From positions 352,349-416,348 of the forward strand of contig NZ_JAPVBJ010000002.1 in NCBI RefSeq assembly GCF_026967985.1: a stretch of 64,000 bases of DNA. Reading direction: 5' to 3'. This document shows, in pieces, positions 36,799-45,617 of this stretch (within the stretch, counting starts at the first letter, position 1; each line of letters opens with the position of its first letter). The position numbers and the translations under genes are program-made. Source of the stretch: Modestobacter sp. VKM Ac-2984 (GTDB taxonomy: Bacteria > Actinomycetota > Actinomycetes > Mycobacteriales > Geodermatophilaceae). The notes beneath the pieces were generated by a model. It was not told the DNA's origin and searched no databases. It saw only the letters and a program-made list of their open reading frames with translations.

Positions 36799-37485
36799 TC
36801 AGGCCGGTCCCGCGACTGCCGCCCCCAGGGCGACGACGCGGTCGGCCCAGACGTCGAGCAGGGCGTCGTCGTGGCTGATGGCGAGCACGCCGAGCCGTCC
36901 GGCGCGCACCTCGGCGCCGACCACGCCGACCAGCGCGGCCGTCGTCGAGGCGTCGAGCATCGCGGTCATCTCGTCGCAGACCAGGTACCGCGGCCCGGAC
37001 GCCAGGCTGCGGGCCAGACAGGCGCGCTGCAGCTGCCCGTCGCTCACCTCGTGCGGCCGCCGGTCGAGCAGGTCGGCGGTGAGCCCCACCCGGCCGGCGA
37101 GCTCGGCGACGCGCTCGGTCCGCGCCGTCGCGCCGGCCCGCGCCGCGGTGGCCAGCCCGCGCAGCCGCAGCGGCTCGGCGATCACGTCGCGCAGCCGCAG
37201 CCGGGCGTCGACCGAGCGGCGGGGCGACTGGAAGACCATCCCGACGGCGGTGCGCAGCCGCGGGTCCCGGGCGTAGCGGACGCCGGAGGCACCGACGCCG
37301 TCGATCTCGACCGTGCCCCGCTGCGGCGCCAGCAGCAGGGCGGCGACCCGGGCGAGGGTGGTCTTGCCCGTGCCGCTGGGCCCGGACAGGCCGACCACCT
37401 CCCCGGGGGCCACCCGCAGGTCGACGCCGCGCAGCACCGGGCGGCCCGGCTCGTACCCGGCGTCGACGCCGGTCAGGGTCAGCAC
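36799..37485 (-). CDS. Peptide/nickel-type ABC transporter ATPase, second subunit (DppF-like)
   Basis: ABC ATPase of 228 residues: Walker A GPSGTGKTTLAR near residue 36, Q-loop VFQSPRRSVDARLRL (the SPR-x-S stretch is typical of DppF/OppF), signature VSDGQLQRACLARSLA (VSDGQ instead of LSGGQ), Walker B LVCDEMTAMLD and H-loop ISHD. It lacks the C-terminal oligopeptide extension. The GTG at 37485 overlaps the preceding ATPase gene by 7 bases. It is the last gene of the five-gene importer operon. Confidence 0.88.
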   Translation of the reverse strand: MLTLTGVDAGYEPGRPVLRGVDLRVAPGEVVGLSGPSGTGKTTLARVAALLLAPQRGTVEIDGVGASGVRYARDPRLRTAVGMVFQSPRRSVDARLRLRDVIAEPLRLRGLATAARAGATARTERVAELAGRVGLTADLLDRRPHEVSDGQLQRACLARSLASGPRYLVCDEMTAMLDASTTAALVGVVGAEVRAGRLGVLAISHDDALLDVWADRVVALGAAVAGPA

Positions 37486-38459
37486 GGGGCGCCTCCCGGC
37501 GGTCGGCAGCGGGTGGCCCGGAGGCCGTCGACGTGCACGGTCCCGCCGCCGTCGCACGGCCCGCTGTCCGGACGGCGGGCGTGCCAGGCGCACCCCGGCG
37601 GCAGGTCGGTCAGCGCGGGCGGGGACCCGGGGATCGGGACCAGCCCACCGGCGGGCAGCGCGCCCAGCAGGGCGCGGGTGTAGTCGTGCGCCGGGGCGGC
37701 GAGCACGGCGCCGGCCGGGCCGGTCTCGACCAGTCGGCTGGCGTACATGACCGCCAGGTCGTCGACGAGCCCGGGCGAGCGCTGCAGGGCGCCCAGGTCG
37801 TGGGTGATCAGCAGGACGGCGCACCCGGCGTCGGCCACCTCGCGCAGCAGTCGCAGGGTCCGGTCGACCAGCGGGCGGTCCAGCCCCGCGGTCGGCTCGT
37901 CGGCCAGCACCACCTCGGGGTCGCCGGCCAGTGCGAGGGCGGTGACCACCCGCTGCGCCATGCCGCCGGAGAGCTCGTGCGGGTGGCGGTCCAGGTCGGC
38001 CGGGGCCAGCCCGACCCGGATCGCCAGCTCGTCGGCGCGCTGCCGGCGGTCCACGCCCGGGGTGAGCTCGCCGACCGTCTCCTCCAGCTGGGCCCGCACG
38101 GTCCGCACCGGCGTGAGCGCGGTCGCCGCCGACTGCGGGACGAGCGCGACCCGCCGGCCGCGGACCGTCCGGCGGAGCACCCGGCCGGGCGCGGTCAGCA
38201 GGTCGACGGCCGGACCGTCCGTGCTGAGCAGTGCCCGCCCGGTGACGACGGCGTCGGCGGGCAGCAGCCGCAGCAGCGCGGCGGCCAGCACCGACTTCCC
38301 GCAGCCGCTCTCCCCGACCAGCGCGAGCACCCGGCCCGGGCGCAGCGCGAAGGAGACGTCGGTGGCGGCGTGCACGGCGCTGCCGGCGCCCCGACTGGCC
38401 CTCTGGCCGGTCGGGAAGCGCACGGAGAGGTCGGAGACGGTCAGCGCGGGGGCGGTCAC
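37479..38459 (-). CDS. Peptide/nickel-type ABC transporter ATPase, first subunit (DppD-like)
   Basis: ABC ATPase of 326 residues with Walker A GESGCGKSVLAAAL near residue 50, signature LSGGMAQRVVTALALA near 165, Walker B VVLADEPTAGLD and H-loop ITHD. The oligopeptide-transporter C-terminal extension is present, with LTDLPPGCAWHARRPDSGPC and later CRPP supplying cysteines that in homologues bind an Fe-S cluster. The GTG overlaps the permease gene by 4 bases. Confidence 0.9.
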   Translation of the reverse strand: MTAPALTVSDLSVRFPTGQRASRGAGSAVHAATDVSFALRPGRVLALVGESGCGKSVLAAALLRLLPADAVVTGRALLSTDGPAVDLLTAPGRVLRRTVRGRRVALVPQSAATALTPVRTVRAQLEETVGELTPGVDRRQRADELAIRVGLAPADLDRHPHELSGGMAQRVVTALALAGDPEVVLADEPTAGLDRPLVDRTLRLLREVADAGCAVLLITHDLGALQRSPGLVDDLAVMYASRLVETGPAGAVLAAPAHDYTRALLGALPAGGLVPIPGSPPALTDLPPGCAWHARRPDSGPCDGGGTVHVDGLRATRCRPPGGAPC

Positions 38460-39277
38460 AGCTGGGCTCCGGCGCGCTCGGGGAGGGCGGCGCGGTCGCG
38501 CAGGGCGGCACCGATCGCGGCCACGGCCAGGGTGGCCAGCACCAGGCCGAGCGCGGGGAAGACCAGCGTCCACCAGCCGCCGAGCAGCAGCGAGCTGCGG
38601 GCCTCCTGCAGCAGCGTGCCCAGGCTGGCCGCGTGCGGGGGCAGTCCGAGCCCCAGGAAGCTCAGCGTCGACTCGTGCCAGACCGCGTGCGGCAGCAGCA
38701 GCACGGCGGCGACCAGCGCCTGCGGCAGGGCGGCGGGCAGCAGGTGCCGGCGGACCACCCGCCAGCGGGTCGCCCCGCCGAGCAGGGCGGCGTCCACGTG
38801 CTCGCGGTCGCGCAACGACAGCACCTCCGCCCGGACGATCCGGGCCACCTGCGTCCAGTGGGTCAGCGCGATCGAGGCGATGATCGCGACCAGGCTGCCG
38901 CGGAACAGCGCGACCAGCACGATGCCCAGCAGCAGGTGCGGCACGGCGTTCACCCCGTCGACCACCCGCATCGTCAGCCGGTCGACCCAGCCGCCGGCGG
39001 CCGCGGACAGCGCCCCGACCAGGGCGCCGATCAGCACCGACAGCAGCGCACAGACCACGGCGATGAACAGGGAGACCCGCAGCCCGGCGGCGGTGCGGAC
39101 GAACAGGTCCCGTCCGGCGGAGTCGGTGCCGAACAGGTGCGCCCAGCTGGGGCCCTGCCGGGCGGCGGCGAAGTCGGTGACCCGGTCGTCGACCCCGGCC
39201 AGCCAGGGCACCAGCAGCGCGTAGCCGGCCAGCAGCACCAGCAGGACGACGCCGGCGCGCAGGCGGCGGTCAGCCAT
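38456..39277 (-). CDS. Peptide/nickel-type ABC permease (DppC-like)
   Basis: Permease of 273 residues with about six membrane segments. It has HLFGTDSAGRDLFVRTAAGL near residue 47, a DppC hallmark, and the EAA-type loop VDAALLGGATRWRVVRRHLL near 160. LSFLGLGLPPHAASLG follows near 205. The ATG overlaps the first permease gene by 8 bases. It forms the channel with the DppB-like subunit. Confidence 0.92.
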   Translation of the reverse strand: MADRRLRAGVVLLVLLAGYALLVPWLAGVDDRVTDFAAARQGPSWAHLFGTDSAGRDLFVRTAAGLRVSLFIAVVCALLSVLIGALVGALSAAAGGWVDRLTMRVVDGVNAVPHLLLGIVLVALFRGSLVAIIASIALTHWTQVARIVRAEVLSLRDREHVDAALLGGATRWRVVRRHLLPAALPQALVAAVLLLPHAVWHESTLSFLGLGLPPHAASLGTLLQEARSSLLLGGWWTLVFPALGLVLATLAVAAIGAALRDRAALPERAGAQL

Positions 39278-40316
39278 CTGCGGCCACCCGGGGGTCCAGC
39301 AGCACGTAGGCCACGTCGGCCAGCAGCGAGCCGAGCAGGACGGCGGCGGTGGTCAGCAGGGTCAGCACCGCCAGCAGCGGGAAGTCCAGTTCGACGGCGG
39401 AGGTGACCACGGCCTGGGCGAGCCCCGGCCAGCTGAACACCTCCTCGACCAGCACCGCGCCGACGACCAGCTCGGGCAGCCGGGCGCCCAGCAGGGTCAC
39501 GAACGGCAGCAGCGCGGTGGGCAGGGCGTGCCGCAACACGACCGTCGACTCCGCCAGCCCCCGCGCGCGGGCGGCGAGCACCGCGTCGTCGGCGAGCGCG
39601 GCCAGCAGCGACTGGCGCACGTTGAGCAGCAGCCAGGGCAGCTGCGAGGCGGCGAGGACGGCGGCCGGCAGCACCAGGTGCCGGGCCACCTGGCCGACGG
39701 TGAGCTCGGCGCCGGCGTCGGTGAGCCCGGCGACCGGCAGCCAGGCCAGCCCGAGGGCGAACAGCGCCACCGCGCCGAGGGCGATGACGAACGGCGGCAC
39801 GGCCTGCAGCAGCAGGCAGGTCGAGGTGACCACCCGGTCGACCCAGCCGCCGCGGCGGGCGGCGCTCCAGGTGCCGAGCAGCAGCGCGGTGAGGACGGCG
39901 AGGCCCAGCGACACGCCGGTCAGCAGCAGCGTCCACGGCAGCCGCTCGGCCAGCACCTGGGCCACCGGCTGCCCGAAGGAGCGGGACACCCCCAGGTCGC
40001 CGGTGAGCAGCCCGCCCAGCCAGTCGCCGTACTGCTGCCACCAGGGGCGCCCGGTGCCCAGTTCGTCGGCGATCCGGGCCTGGGCCTGCTCGCTGGCGGT
40101 CAGGTACCGGTCGCCCAGGTACCCGGCGAGCGGGTCGAACGGCGAGGCGTCCGCGACGGCGAACACGCCGCCGGAGACGACGACCAGCACCGGGACGACG
40201 AACAGCAGCCGGCGCCGGGCCAGCCGCCCGGCCGCCCGCCACCGCACCCGCGGGGGCCGGGGTGCGGCAGGCGCGGCGTCGTCCACGCGGGGGGCGGGGA
40301 GCTCGGTGAGGGTCAC
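39270..40316 (-). CDS. Peptide/nickel-type ABC permease (DppB-like)
   Basis: Permease of 348 residues with about six membrane segments after an unusually long N-terminal tail of about 30 residues (Pro/Arg-rich, cytosolic). DppB features: DPLAGYLGDRYLTASEQAQ, a periplasmic loop with WWQQYGDWLGGLLTGDLGVS near residue 105, and the coupling loop ARARGLAESTVVLRHALPTA near 245. The GTG overlaps the binding-protein stop by 4 bases. Confidence 0.92.
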   Translation of the reverse strand: MTLTELPAPRVDDAAPAAPRPPRVRWRAAGRLARRRLLFVVPVLVVVSGGVFAVADASPFDPLAGYLGDRYLTASEQAQARIADELGTGRPWWQQYGDWLGGLLTGDLGVSRSFGQPVAQVLAERLPWTLLLTGVSLGLAVLTALLLGTWSAARRGGWVDRVVTSTCLLLQAVPPFVIALGAVALFALGLAWLPVAGLTDAGAELTVGQVARHLVLPAAVLAASQLPWLLLNVRQSLLAALADDAVLAARARGLAESTVVLRHALPTALLPFVTLLGARLPELVVGAVLVEEVFSWPGLAQAVVTSAVELDFPLLAVLTLLTTAAVLLGSLLADVAYVLLDPRVAADG

Positions 40317-41938
40317 CCGTCGCGCCGCCAGTCACGCAGGTTCCACCACGGGCCCCAGCTGACCCCGTGCGAGTGCGGCTCCAGCACCGGCTCGGTGCCG
40401 GTCCAGCCGTCGTCCTTCATCACGTAGACGTGCTCGAGGAAGACGAGCACCACCGCCGGCGGGTCGGCGACGAGCTGCCGCTGGACCTCGCGGTAGTCGG
40501 CGACCCGTTCGGCCTGGTCGGTGCTGCGGCGGGCCCGGTCCAGGGCGGCGTCCACGGTCGGGTTGCGGTAGTCGCTCGGGTTGTCGAACGGGCCGCCCAC
40601 GCCGTCGGCGGTGAACGAGGAGTGCAGGGCGGCGTACAGCTGGGTGTCGGGGTCGTACGGGACGTCACCGCCGCCGAGCAGCGACCCGTCGACCGGGATC
40701 CGGGGGCGGAACTGCGGCCGGTCCACCGCCTCCAGGTCCACCTCGACGCCGACCGCGAGGGCGTCGGAGGCGAAGGCCTGGGCGAGGTCGCGGCGCAGGG
40801 TGTCCTCCGGGAAGTACATGACGGTGAACTCCGCCCGCTGCCCGTCACGAACCCGGACGCCGTCCGGGCCGGGCACCCAGCCGGCCTCGTCCAGCAGCCG
40901 CCGGGCCTCGTCCGGGTCGTGGGTGAAGACGGCCGACGGGTCGGTGAACTCGCCGAACACCGCCGGCACGAACGTGGATGCCGCCTCGCCGTGGCCGCCG
41001 AGCACCGACTCGACGATCGCGTCGCGGTCGACGGCGGCGTTCAGCGCCAGCCGCACGGCCGGGTCGCCGGTGACCGGGTCGCCGGCGGGGAGGGCGACCC
41101 CGCGCCAGTCGGCCGACGGGTGGCCGACCACGGTCAGCCCCTCGTCGTCGGCGAGGGTCTCGGCCAGCAGTGGCGGCAGCGTCGTCCCGTCGAACTCGCC
41201 GCTGGCCATCCGCTGCGCACGGGTGTTGTCGTCGGGGACGTACACCACCACCAGCTCCTCGACCTCCGGGGCGCCGTCCCAGTGGTCCGGGTTGGCCCGG
41301 AAGACGGTCTGGTCGCCCTGGCGCTCGGCCAGCACGTACGGGCCGGTGCCGATCGGGGCGGTGTTCAGCGGGGAGGCCTCCGCCGGGCCCGGGGTGGCCA
41401 GCGCCTCGGCGGGCGCGATGCCGAGCAGCAGCTTGCTCGGGAAGGGCACGTAGGGGTACGCCAGCCGGAAGACGACGGTCTGCGGGTCGACGGCCTCGAC
41501 GCTGTCGACCATCGCGTAGCTGCCGGCGATGGGGGAGGCCGACGCCGGGTCGAGCACCGCCGCGTAGGTGGCCGCGACGTCCGCGGCGTCGAACGTGGTC
41601 CCGTCGCTGAAGGTGACGCCCTCGCGCAGCGGGACGGTCCACTCGGTGGCGTCGGCGTTCCCGCGCGGCAGCTCGGTGGCCAGCGACGGCTCCAGCTCGG
41701 GGATGCCCGCGCTGCCGCCCGTGAGGCGGACCAGGCCGTCGTAGACCCGGGAGTACCCGGTCTCGCCGTGGCCGGTGACCGGGTTGAACAGCTCGGGCTC
41801 GTAGGCGTCGGCCAGCACCAAGCGGTCGGAGTCGGCCTCGTCGCCGCCGGTGCTGCCGCCCGTGCCGGGCGCGGTGCAGGCGGTGAGCGCTGCCGTGGTC
41901 ACGGTGAGGGCCACCAGGGATCGGGCGCGGGAGGACAA
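40313..41938 (-). CDS. ABC transporter solute-binding lipoprotein, family 5 (peptide/nickel type)
   Basis: Extracytoplasmic binding protein of 541 residues. It has a signal peptide with lipobox LTAC (Cys near residue 21), SBP_bac_5 features EWTVPLREGVTFSDGTTFDAA near 95 and PIGTGPYVLAERQGDQTV near 190, and RLALNAAVDRDAIV near 290. The start is TTG at 41938 with CGGAG upstream; it gives a compact signal peptide. It is the first gene of the operon binding protein-permease-permease-ATPase-ATPase. Ligand unknown: peptides, opines or nickel chelates are all possible. Confidence 0.9.
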   Translation of the reverse strand: MSSRARSLVALTVTTAALTACTAPGTGGSTGGDEADSDRLVLADAYEPELFNPVTGHGETGYSRVYDGLVRLTGGSAGIPELEPSLATELPRGNADATEWTVPLREGVTFSDGTTFDAADVAATYAAVLDPASASPIAGSYAMVDSVEAVDPQTVVFRLAYPYVPFPSKLLLGIAPAEALATPGPAEASPLNTAPIGTGPYVLAERQGDQTVFRANPDHWDGAPEVEELVVVYVPDDNTRAQRMASGEFDGTTLPPLLAETLADDEGLTVVGHPSADWRGVALPAGDPVTGDPAVRLALNAAVDRDAIVESVLGGHGEAASTFVPAVFGEFTDPSAVFTHDPDEARRLLDEAGWVPGPDGVRVRDGQRAEFTVMYFPEDTLRRDLAQAFASDALAVGVEVDLEAVDRPQFRPRIPVDGSLLGGGDVPYDPDTQLYAALHSSFTADGVGGPFDNPSDYRNPTVDAALDRARRSTDQAERVADYREVQRQLVADPPAVVLVFLEHVYVMKDDGWTGTEPVLEPHSHGVSWGPWWNLRDWRRDG

Positions 41939-41969
41939 CGGGGCTCCGTTCGGACGGCGGCGGACCCCG

Positions 41970-42022
41970 CTTGTTGCGAAGACCTCGCAGGACCGTAGTC
42001 GTTGCGAGTCGGTTGCAACAAG
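41970..42022. promoter_or_regulatory. Inverted repeat in the divergent ABC/aidB-like promoter region
   Basis: CTTGTTGC at 41970-41977 and GCAACAAG at 42015-42022 are exact complements. Two extra GTTGCGA copies occur at or between the arms (41973 and 42001). It may be an operator shared by the divergent ABC operon and the acyl-CoA dehydrogenase gene; no regulator is adjacent. Confidence 0.35.
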
Positions 42023-42118
42023 TCGCCACCTGACGGTTGCTACCCGTTCACCCGGCGGGCCGTGGTCCACTCCTGGGGAAGCGGGACGGGGGTCGGACCA
42101 GGTCGGCGAGGAGGCGCA

Positions 42119-43744
42119 GTGGGCAGCACGCACGAGGTCCTCAACCAGGCGCCGCCGCGGGTCGGCCTGGACGAGTACTCGACCAACCCGGCGCTGACCG
42201 AGGCCGTCGCGCGCTACGACGCCGGGTGGGCGGACGGCCACCTCGCCGAGGTCGGGTCGCTCGTCGGGCAGGCCGACTTCCAGCGGGACGCCGAGCTGGC
42301 GAACACCCACCCGCCGGTGTTCGCCGGCCACGACCGCTGGGGCAACCGGGTCGACGCGGTCGACTTCCACCCCGCCTACCACCGGATCAGCAGCGCGGCG
42401 GTCGCGCACGGCGCGCACACCAGTTGCTGGTCCGACCCGCGGCCCGGTGCGCACGTCGCCCGTGCGGCGGTGTTCATGCTCTTTGCCCAGGTCGAGCCCG
42501 GGCACGCCTGCCCGGTGAGCATGACCCACGCCGTCGTCCCCTCGCTGCGGACGACGCCGGAGCTGGCCGACGAGTGGCTGCCCCGGGTGTTCTCCCGGGA
42601 CTACGACCCCGAGCTGCGCGACCCGGCCACCAAGACCTCGGCGGTCTTCGGCATGGCGATGACCGAGAAGCAGGGCGGCTCGGACGTGCGGGCCAACACC
42701 ACCCGGGCGGTCGACGCCGGCGACGGCACCTGGCGGCTGACCGGGCACAAGTGGTTCTGCTCGGCCCCGCAGTCCGACGCCTTCCTGGTGCTCGCCCAGA
42801 CCGCCGCCGGCCTCTCCTGCTTCCTGGTGCCCCGGGTGCTGCCGGGCGGTGACCGCAACGTGTTCCGCATCCAGCGGCTCAAGGACAAGCTGGGCAACCG
42901 GTCGAACGCCTCCTCGGAGATCGAGCTCGAGGACACCGTCGCGTGGCTCGTCGGCGAGGAGGGGCGCGGCGTCCGCGCCATCATCGAGATGGTCGGCCAG
43001 ACCCGGCTGGACTGCGTGCTGGGGAGCGCGGCCGGCATGCGGCAGGCCGTCGCCGAGGCGGCCTGGCACACCCGGCACCGCAGCGCCTTCGGCGCCACCC
43101 TGATCGACCAGCCGGCGATGACCGCCGTCGTCGCCGACCTGCAGCTGGAGGCCGAGGCCGCCACCTGGACCGCGCTCCGGGTGGCCGCGGCCTACGACCA
43201 CGAGGACGCCGAGTCGGTCGCGTTCCGCCGGCTGGCCACCGCGGTGGCCAAGTACTGGGTCTGCAAGCGCGGGCCGCACCACGCCTACGAGGCGCTGGAG
43301 TGCCTGGGCGGCAACGGCTACACCGAGGCGTTCCCGCTGGCCCGCCGCTACCGGGAGCAGCCGGTGATGGCGGTCTGGGAGGGCTCGGGGAACGTGATCG
43401 CTCTCGACGTCCTCCGGGCGATGGCCCGTGAGCCGGGGTCGGTGGCCGCCGTCGACCGGGAGGTCTCCTCGGCGCTGGGGCAGCACCGGGTCTTCGACGC
43501 CCATGTGCAGGCGACCCGGGCCCTGATCGGCCGGGTGCAGGCGGACCCGGGGAGCGCGCCGCAGCACGCCCGCCGGGTCGTGGAGGCGCTGGCGCTCGCC
43601 CTGCAGGGCGCCGTGCTGATCCGTGAGGCACCGGCCGCCGTCGCCGACGCCTTCGTCTCTGCCCGGCTCGGGCCCGACCGCAGCCTGGGGTACGGCGCCC
43701 TCGACCCCGGCCTGGACCTCGCCGCGATCGCGGCGCGCGCCTGA
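42119..43744 (+). CDS. AidB-like acyl-CoA dehydrogenase
   Basis: Flavoprotein of 541 residues with the longer architecture of AidB rather than catabolic dehydrogenases. Seen: CPVSMTHAVVPSLR near residue 138, MAMTEKQGGSDVRANTTRA near 180, the FAD/substrate loop RLKDKLGNRSNASSEIEL, ALECLGGNGYTEAFPLARRY near 390 and AVWEGSGNVIALDVLRAM. In E. coli AidB belongs to the alkylation-damage response and binds DNA. Here no ada/alk gene is adjacent, so DNA protection and plain acyl-CoA oxidation are both open. The GTG has GAGGAGGCG upstream. Confidence 0.9.
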   Translation: MGSTHEVLNQAPPRVGLDEYSTNPALTEAVARYDAGWADGHLAEVGSLVGQADFQRDAELANTHPPVFAGHDRWGNRVDAVDFHPAYHRISSAAVAHGAHTSCWSDPRPGAHVARAAVFMLFAQVEPGHACPVSMTHAVVPSLRTTPELADEWLPRVFSRDYDPELRDPATKTSAVFGMAMTEKQGGSDVRANTTRAVDAGDGTWRLTGHKWFCSAPQSDAFLVLAQTAAGLSCFLVPRVLPGGDRNVFRIQRLKDKLGNRSNASSEIELEDTVAWLVGEEGRGVRAIIEMVGQTRLDCVLGSAAGMRQAVAEAAWHTRHRSAFGATLIDQPAMTAVVADLQLEAEAATWTALRVAAAYDHEDAESVAFRRLATAVAKYWVCKRGPHHAYEALECLGGNGYTEAFPLARRYREQPVMAVWEGSGNVIALDVLRAMAREPGSVAAVDREVSSALGQHRVFDAHVQATRALIGRVQADPGSAPQHARRVVEALALALQGAVLIREAPAAVADAFVSARLGPDRSLGYGALDPGLDLAAIAARA

Positions 43745-43774
43745 TCGGGCTCGATCGGCCCTATCCTGCGGCGC

Positions 43775-44164
43775 ATGACCGGACGTCGAACCGCCCTGAC
43801 CGCCGGCGCGGCCGGGCTCAGCGTGCTCGCCTGGGTCGCGTGGCTGGCCTGGGACCGGGAGTACCAGTTCGACCCGGAGACCAGCACGACCTCGGGCCCC
43901 TACGAGACGTGGCAGGTGGTCGGCTGCGTGCTGACGCTGCTGGCCGCCGCGGTGCTGGCCGGGTGGGTGCGGCGGCCACTGGTCGCGGCGCTGATGGTGA
44001 CCGTGCCGTTCACCCTCTGCTGGACGGTCGACGCAGCCCTCCAGGACGAGACCGGGCTCTTCATGGTGGGCGCCCTGCTGATCGCCGTGGGCCTGTTCCT
44101 CGGCTCGCTCCTCGTCGCGATCGGGGTCGGCCGGGCCCCGGGCCGCCGGCGCATCGACGCCTGA
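43775..44164 (+). CDS. Small integral membrane protein of unknown function
   Basis: Protein of 129 residues with four hydrophobic stretches (about 8-26, 46-64, 69-88 and 95-118) separated by an acidic loop (DREYQFDPETSTTSG). No family is recognised. The ATG is 30 bases after the AidB-like gene on the same strand, so co-transcription is possible. It is convergent with the M18 aminopeptidase gene. Confidence 0.7.
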   Translation: MTGRRTALTAGAAGLSVLAWVAWLAWDREYQFDPETSTTSGPYETWQVVGCVLTLLAAAVLAGWVRRPLVAALMVTVPFTLCWTVDAALQDETGLFMVGALLIAVGLFLGSLLVAIGVGRAPGRRRIDA

Positions 44165-44182
44165 CCCTCCCCTGGGGACCGG

Positions 44183-45454
44183 TCAGTCGGTGAAGCAGGC
44201 GGTCAGCGCGCCGACCATCAGCGGGACGTCGAGGGCCGAGGCCAGCTCCCGGGCCGAGTGCATGGCCAGCATCGGCGCGCCGACGTCGACCGTCGCGACG
44301 CCCAGCCGGGTCGCCGTCAGCGGGCCGATCGTGCTCCCGCAGGGCAGGTCGGCCCGGGTGACGAACCACTGCACCGGCACCGATGCCTCCGCGCAGCGAT
44401 CGGCGAACCAGCCGCTGGTGACGGCGTCGGTGGCGTAGGCCTGGTTCGCGTTCACCTTCAGCACCGGCCCGCCGCCCAGCTGCGGCTGGTGGCCCGGCTC
44501 GTGCCGGTCGGCCCGGGTGGGGTGCAGCGCGTGGGCCATGTCCGCCGAGACCAGCCGGGACTGCGCCAGGGCCCGGGGGAGCGCCTGCGGGTCATCGGCG
44601 TCCAGGACCGCCACCAGCCGACGGACGACGTCCTCCAGGAAGCTGCCGCGGGCCCCGGACATCGAGCCGCTGCCCACCTCCTCGTGGTCGTTGGCGACCA
44701 GCAGCTGGGTGCGGCGGGTGGCCGCCGCGGCGACCAGCGCCGTCACCCCGGCGTGGCAGCTGGCCAGGTTGTCCAGCCGTGGTGCGGCGACCCAGCTGCC
44801 GTCGGCGCCGGTGCGGGCGGCCGGCTGGGTGTCGGCGAGCACCAGGTCGTGCCCGACGACGTCCTGCACGGCCGCGCCCACCGCGGCGGCCAGCGCCTCC
44901 CGCAGGCCCGGCTCGGTGCCCACGTCCTGGGACCACACCGGCACCAGCTCGCGCTGCGGGTCCAGCTTCAGACCGTCGCGGACGCCGCGGTCCAGGTGGA
45001 TCGCCAGGGACGGCAGTCGCAGGGGCGCACCCGGCAGCCGGACCAGGGCGGTGCCGCCGCCACGCAATGCGACCCGCCCGGCCACGGTGAGCTCCCGGTC
45101 CAGCCAGGTGTGCCAGAGCCCGCCGCCGTAGGGCTCGACGCCGACCAGCCGGTACCCGGCCTGCCGGACGTCGTCCCGCGGCCGCACCTTGAACGTGGGG
45201 GAGTCGGTGTGTGCGCCGACCAGCCGCAGCCCCGCCTCGGCCGGCGACGCGCTGCCCACCCGGAAGGCGATCAGGCTGCCGTGCCGGACGACGAAGTGCT
45301 GCCCGCCGGGGGCCAGCTCCCACCGGTCGGCCTCGGTCAGCTCGGTGAAGCCGGCCGCACCCAGCCGCCGGGCCAGCTCCGCGACAGCGTGCGACGGGGA
45401 CGGGGAGGCGTCGACGAAGGCCCGCAGGTCGTCACCGAGGGAGAGGTCCGGCAT
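44183..45454 (-). CDS. M18 family aminopeptidase
   Basis: Dinuclear zinc aminopeptidase of 423 residues that removes N-terminal, often acidic, residues from peptides in the cytosol. Metal ligands: His in VGAHTDSPTFKVRP near residue 80, Asp in APRLDNLASC near 225, the Glu pair in VANDHEEVGSGSMSGARG near 258, and a late His in MHSARELASALD. LPCGSTIGPLTATRLG is also typical of M18. The ATG at 45454 is chosen over a Met three codons upstream. Divergent from the DUF222-HNH gene. Confidence 0.94.
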   Translation of the reverse strand: MPDLSLGDDLRAFVDASPSPSHAVAELARRLGAAGFTELTEADRWELAPGGQHFVVRHGSLIAFRVGSASPAEAGLRLVGAHTDSPTFKVRPRDDVRQAGYRLVGVEPYGGGLWHTWLDRELTVAGRVALRGGGTALVRLPGAPLRLPSLAIHLDRGVRDGLKLDPQRELVPVWSQDVGTEPGLREALAAAVGAAVQDVVGHDLVLADTQPAARTGADGSWVAAPRLDNLASCHAGVTALVAAAATRRTQLLVANDHEEVGSGSMSGARGSFLEDVVRRLVAVLDADDPQALPRALAQSRLVSADMAHALHPTRADRHEPGHQPQLGGGPVLKVNANQAYATDAVTSGWFADRCAEASVPVQWFVTRADLPCGSTIGPLTATRLGVATVDVGAPMLAMHSARELASALDVPLMVGALTACFTD

Positions 45455-45598
45455 GGGCCCCATCTTGCTCGACGGCCTCGGGCCCGGCCGACCTTGAGCC
45501 GCCGGACCGACCGTGGGGCCGGGCCCCGACACGGCTCAACAGTCGGCGAAGCGGCTCGACCCGCCGGTGACCCCGTTCCTCCCCGAAACCGTCGGACC

Positions 45599-45614
45599 TC
45601 GAACGTATGTTCGA
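45599..45614 (+). promoter_or_regulatory. LexA (SOS) box
   Basis: TCGAACGTATGTTCGA is a perfect 16-base palindrome fitting the mycobacterial/actinobacterial SOS consensus TCGAAC-N4-GTTCGA. It ends three bases before the GTG of the DUF222-HNH gene, so LexA would block transcription start. Confidence 0.8.
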
Positions 45615-45617
45615 TGC

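Noticed and set aside
40313-43567. Long minus-strand frame extending from the binding protein into the AidB-like gene
   Set aside because: The binding protein signal peptide starts at 41938; the extension is antisense to the dehydrogenase.
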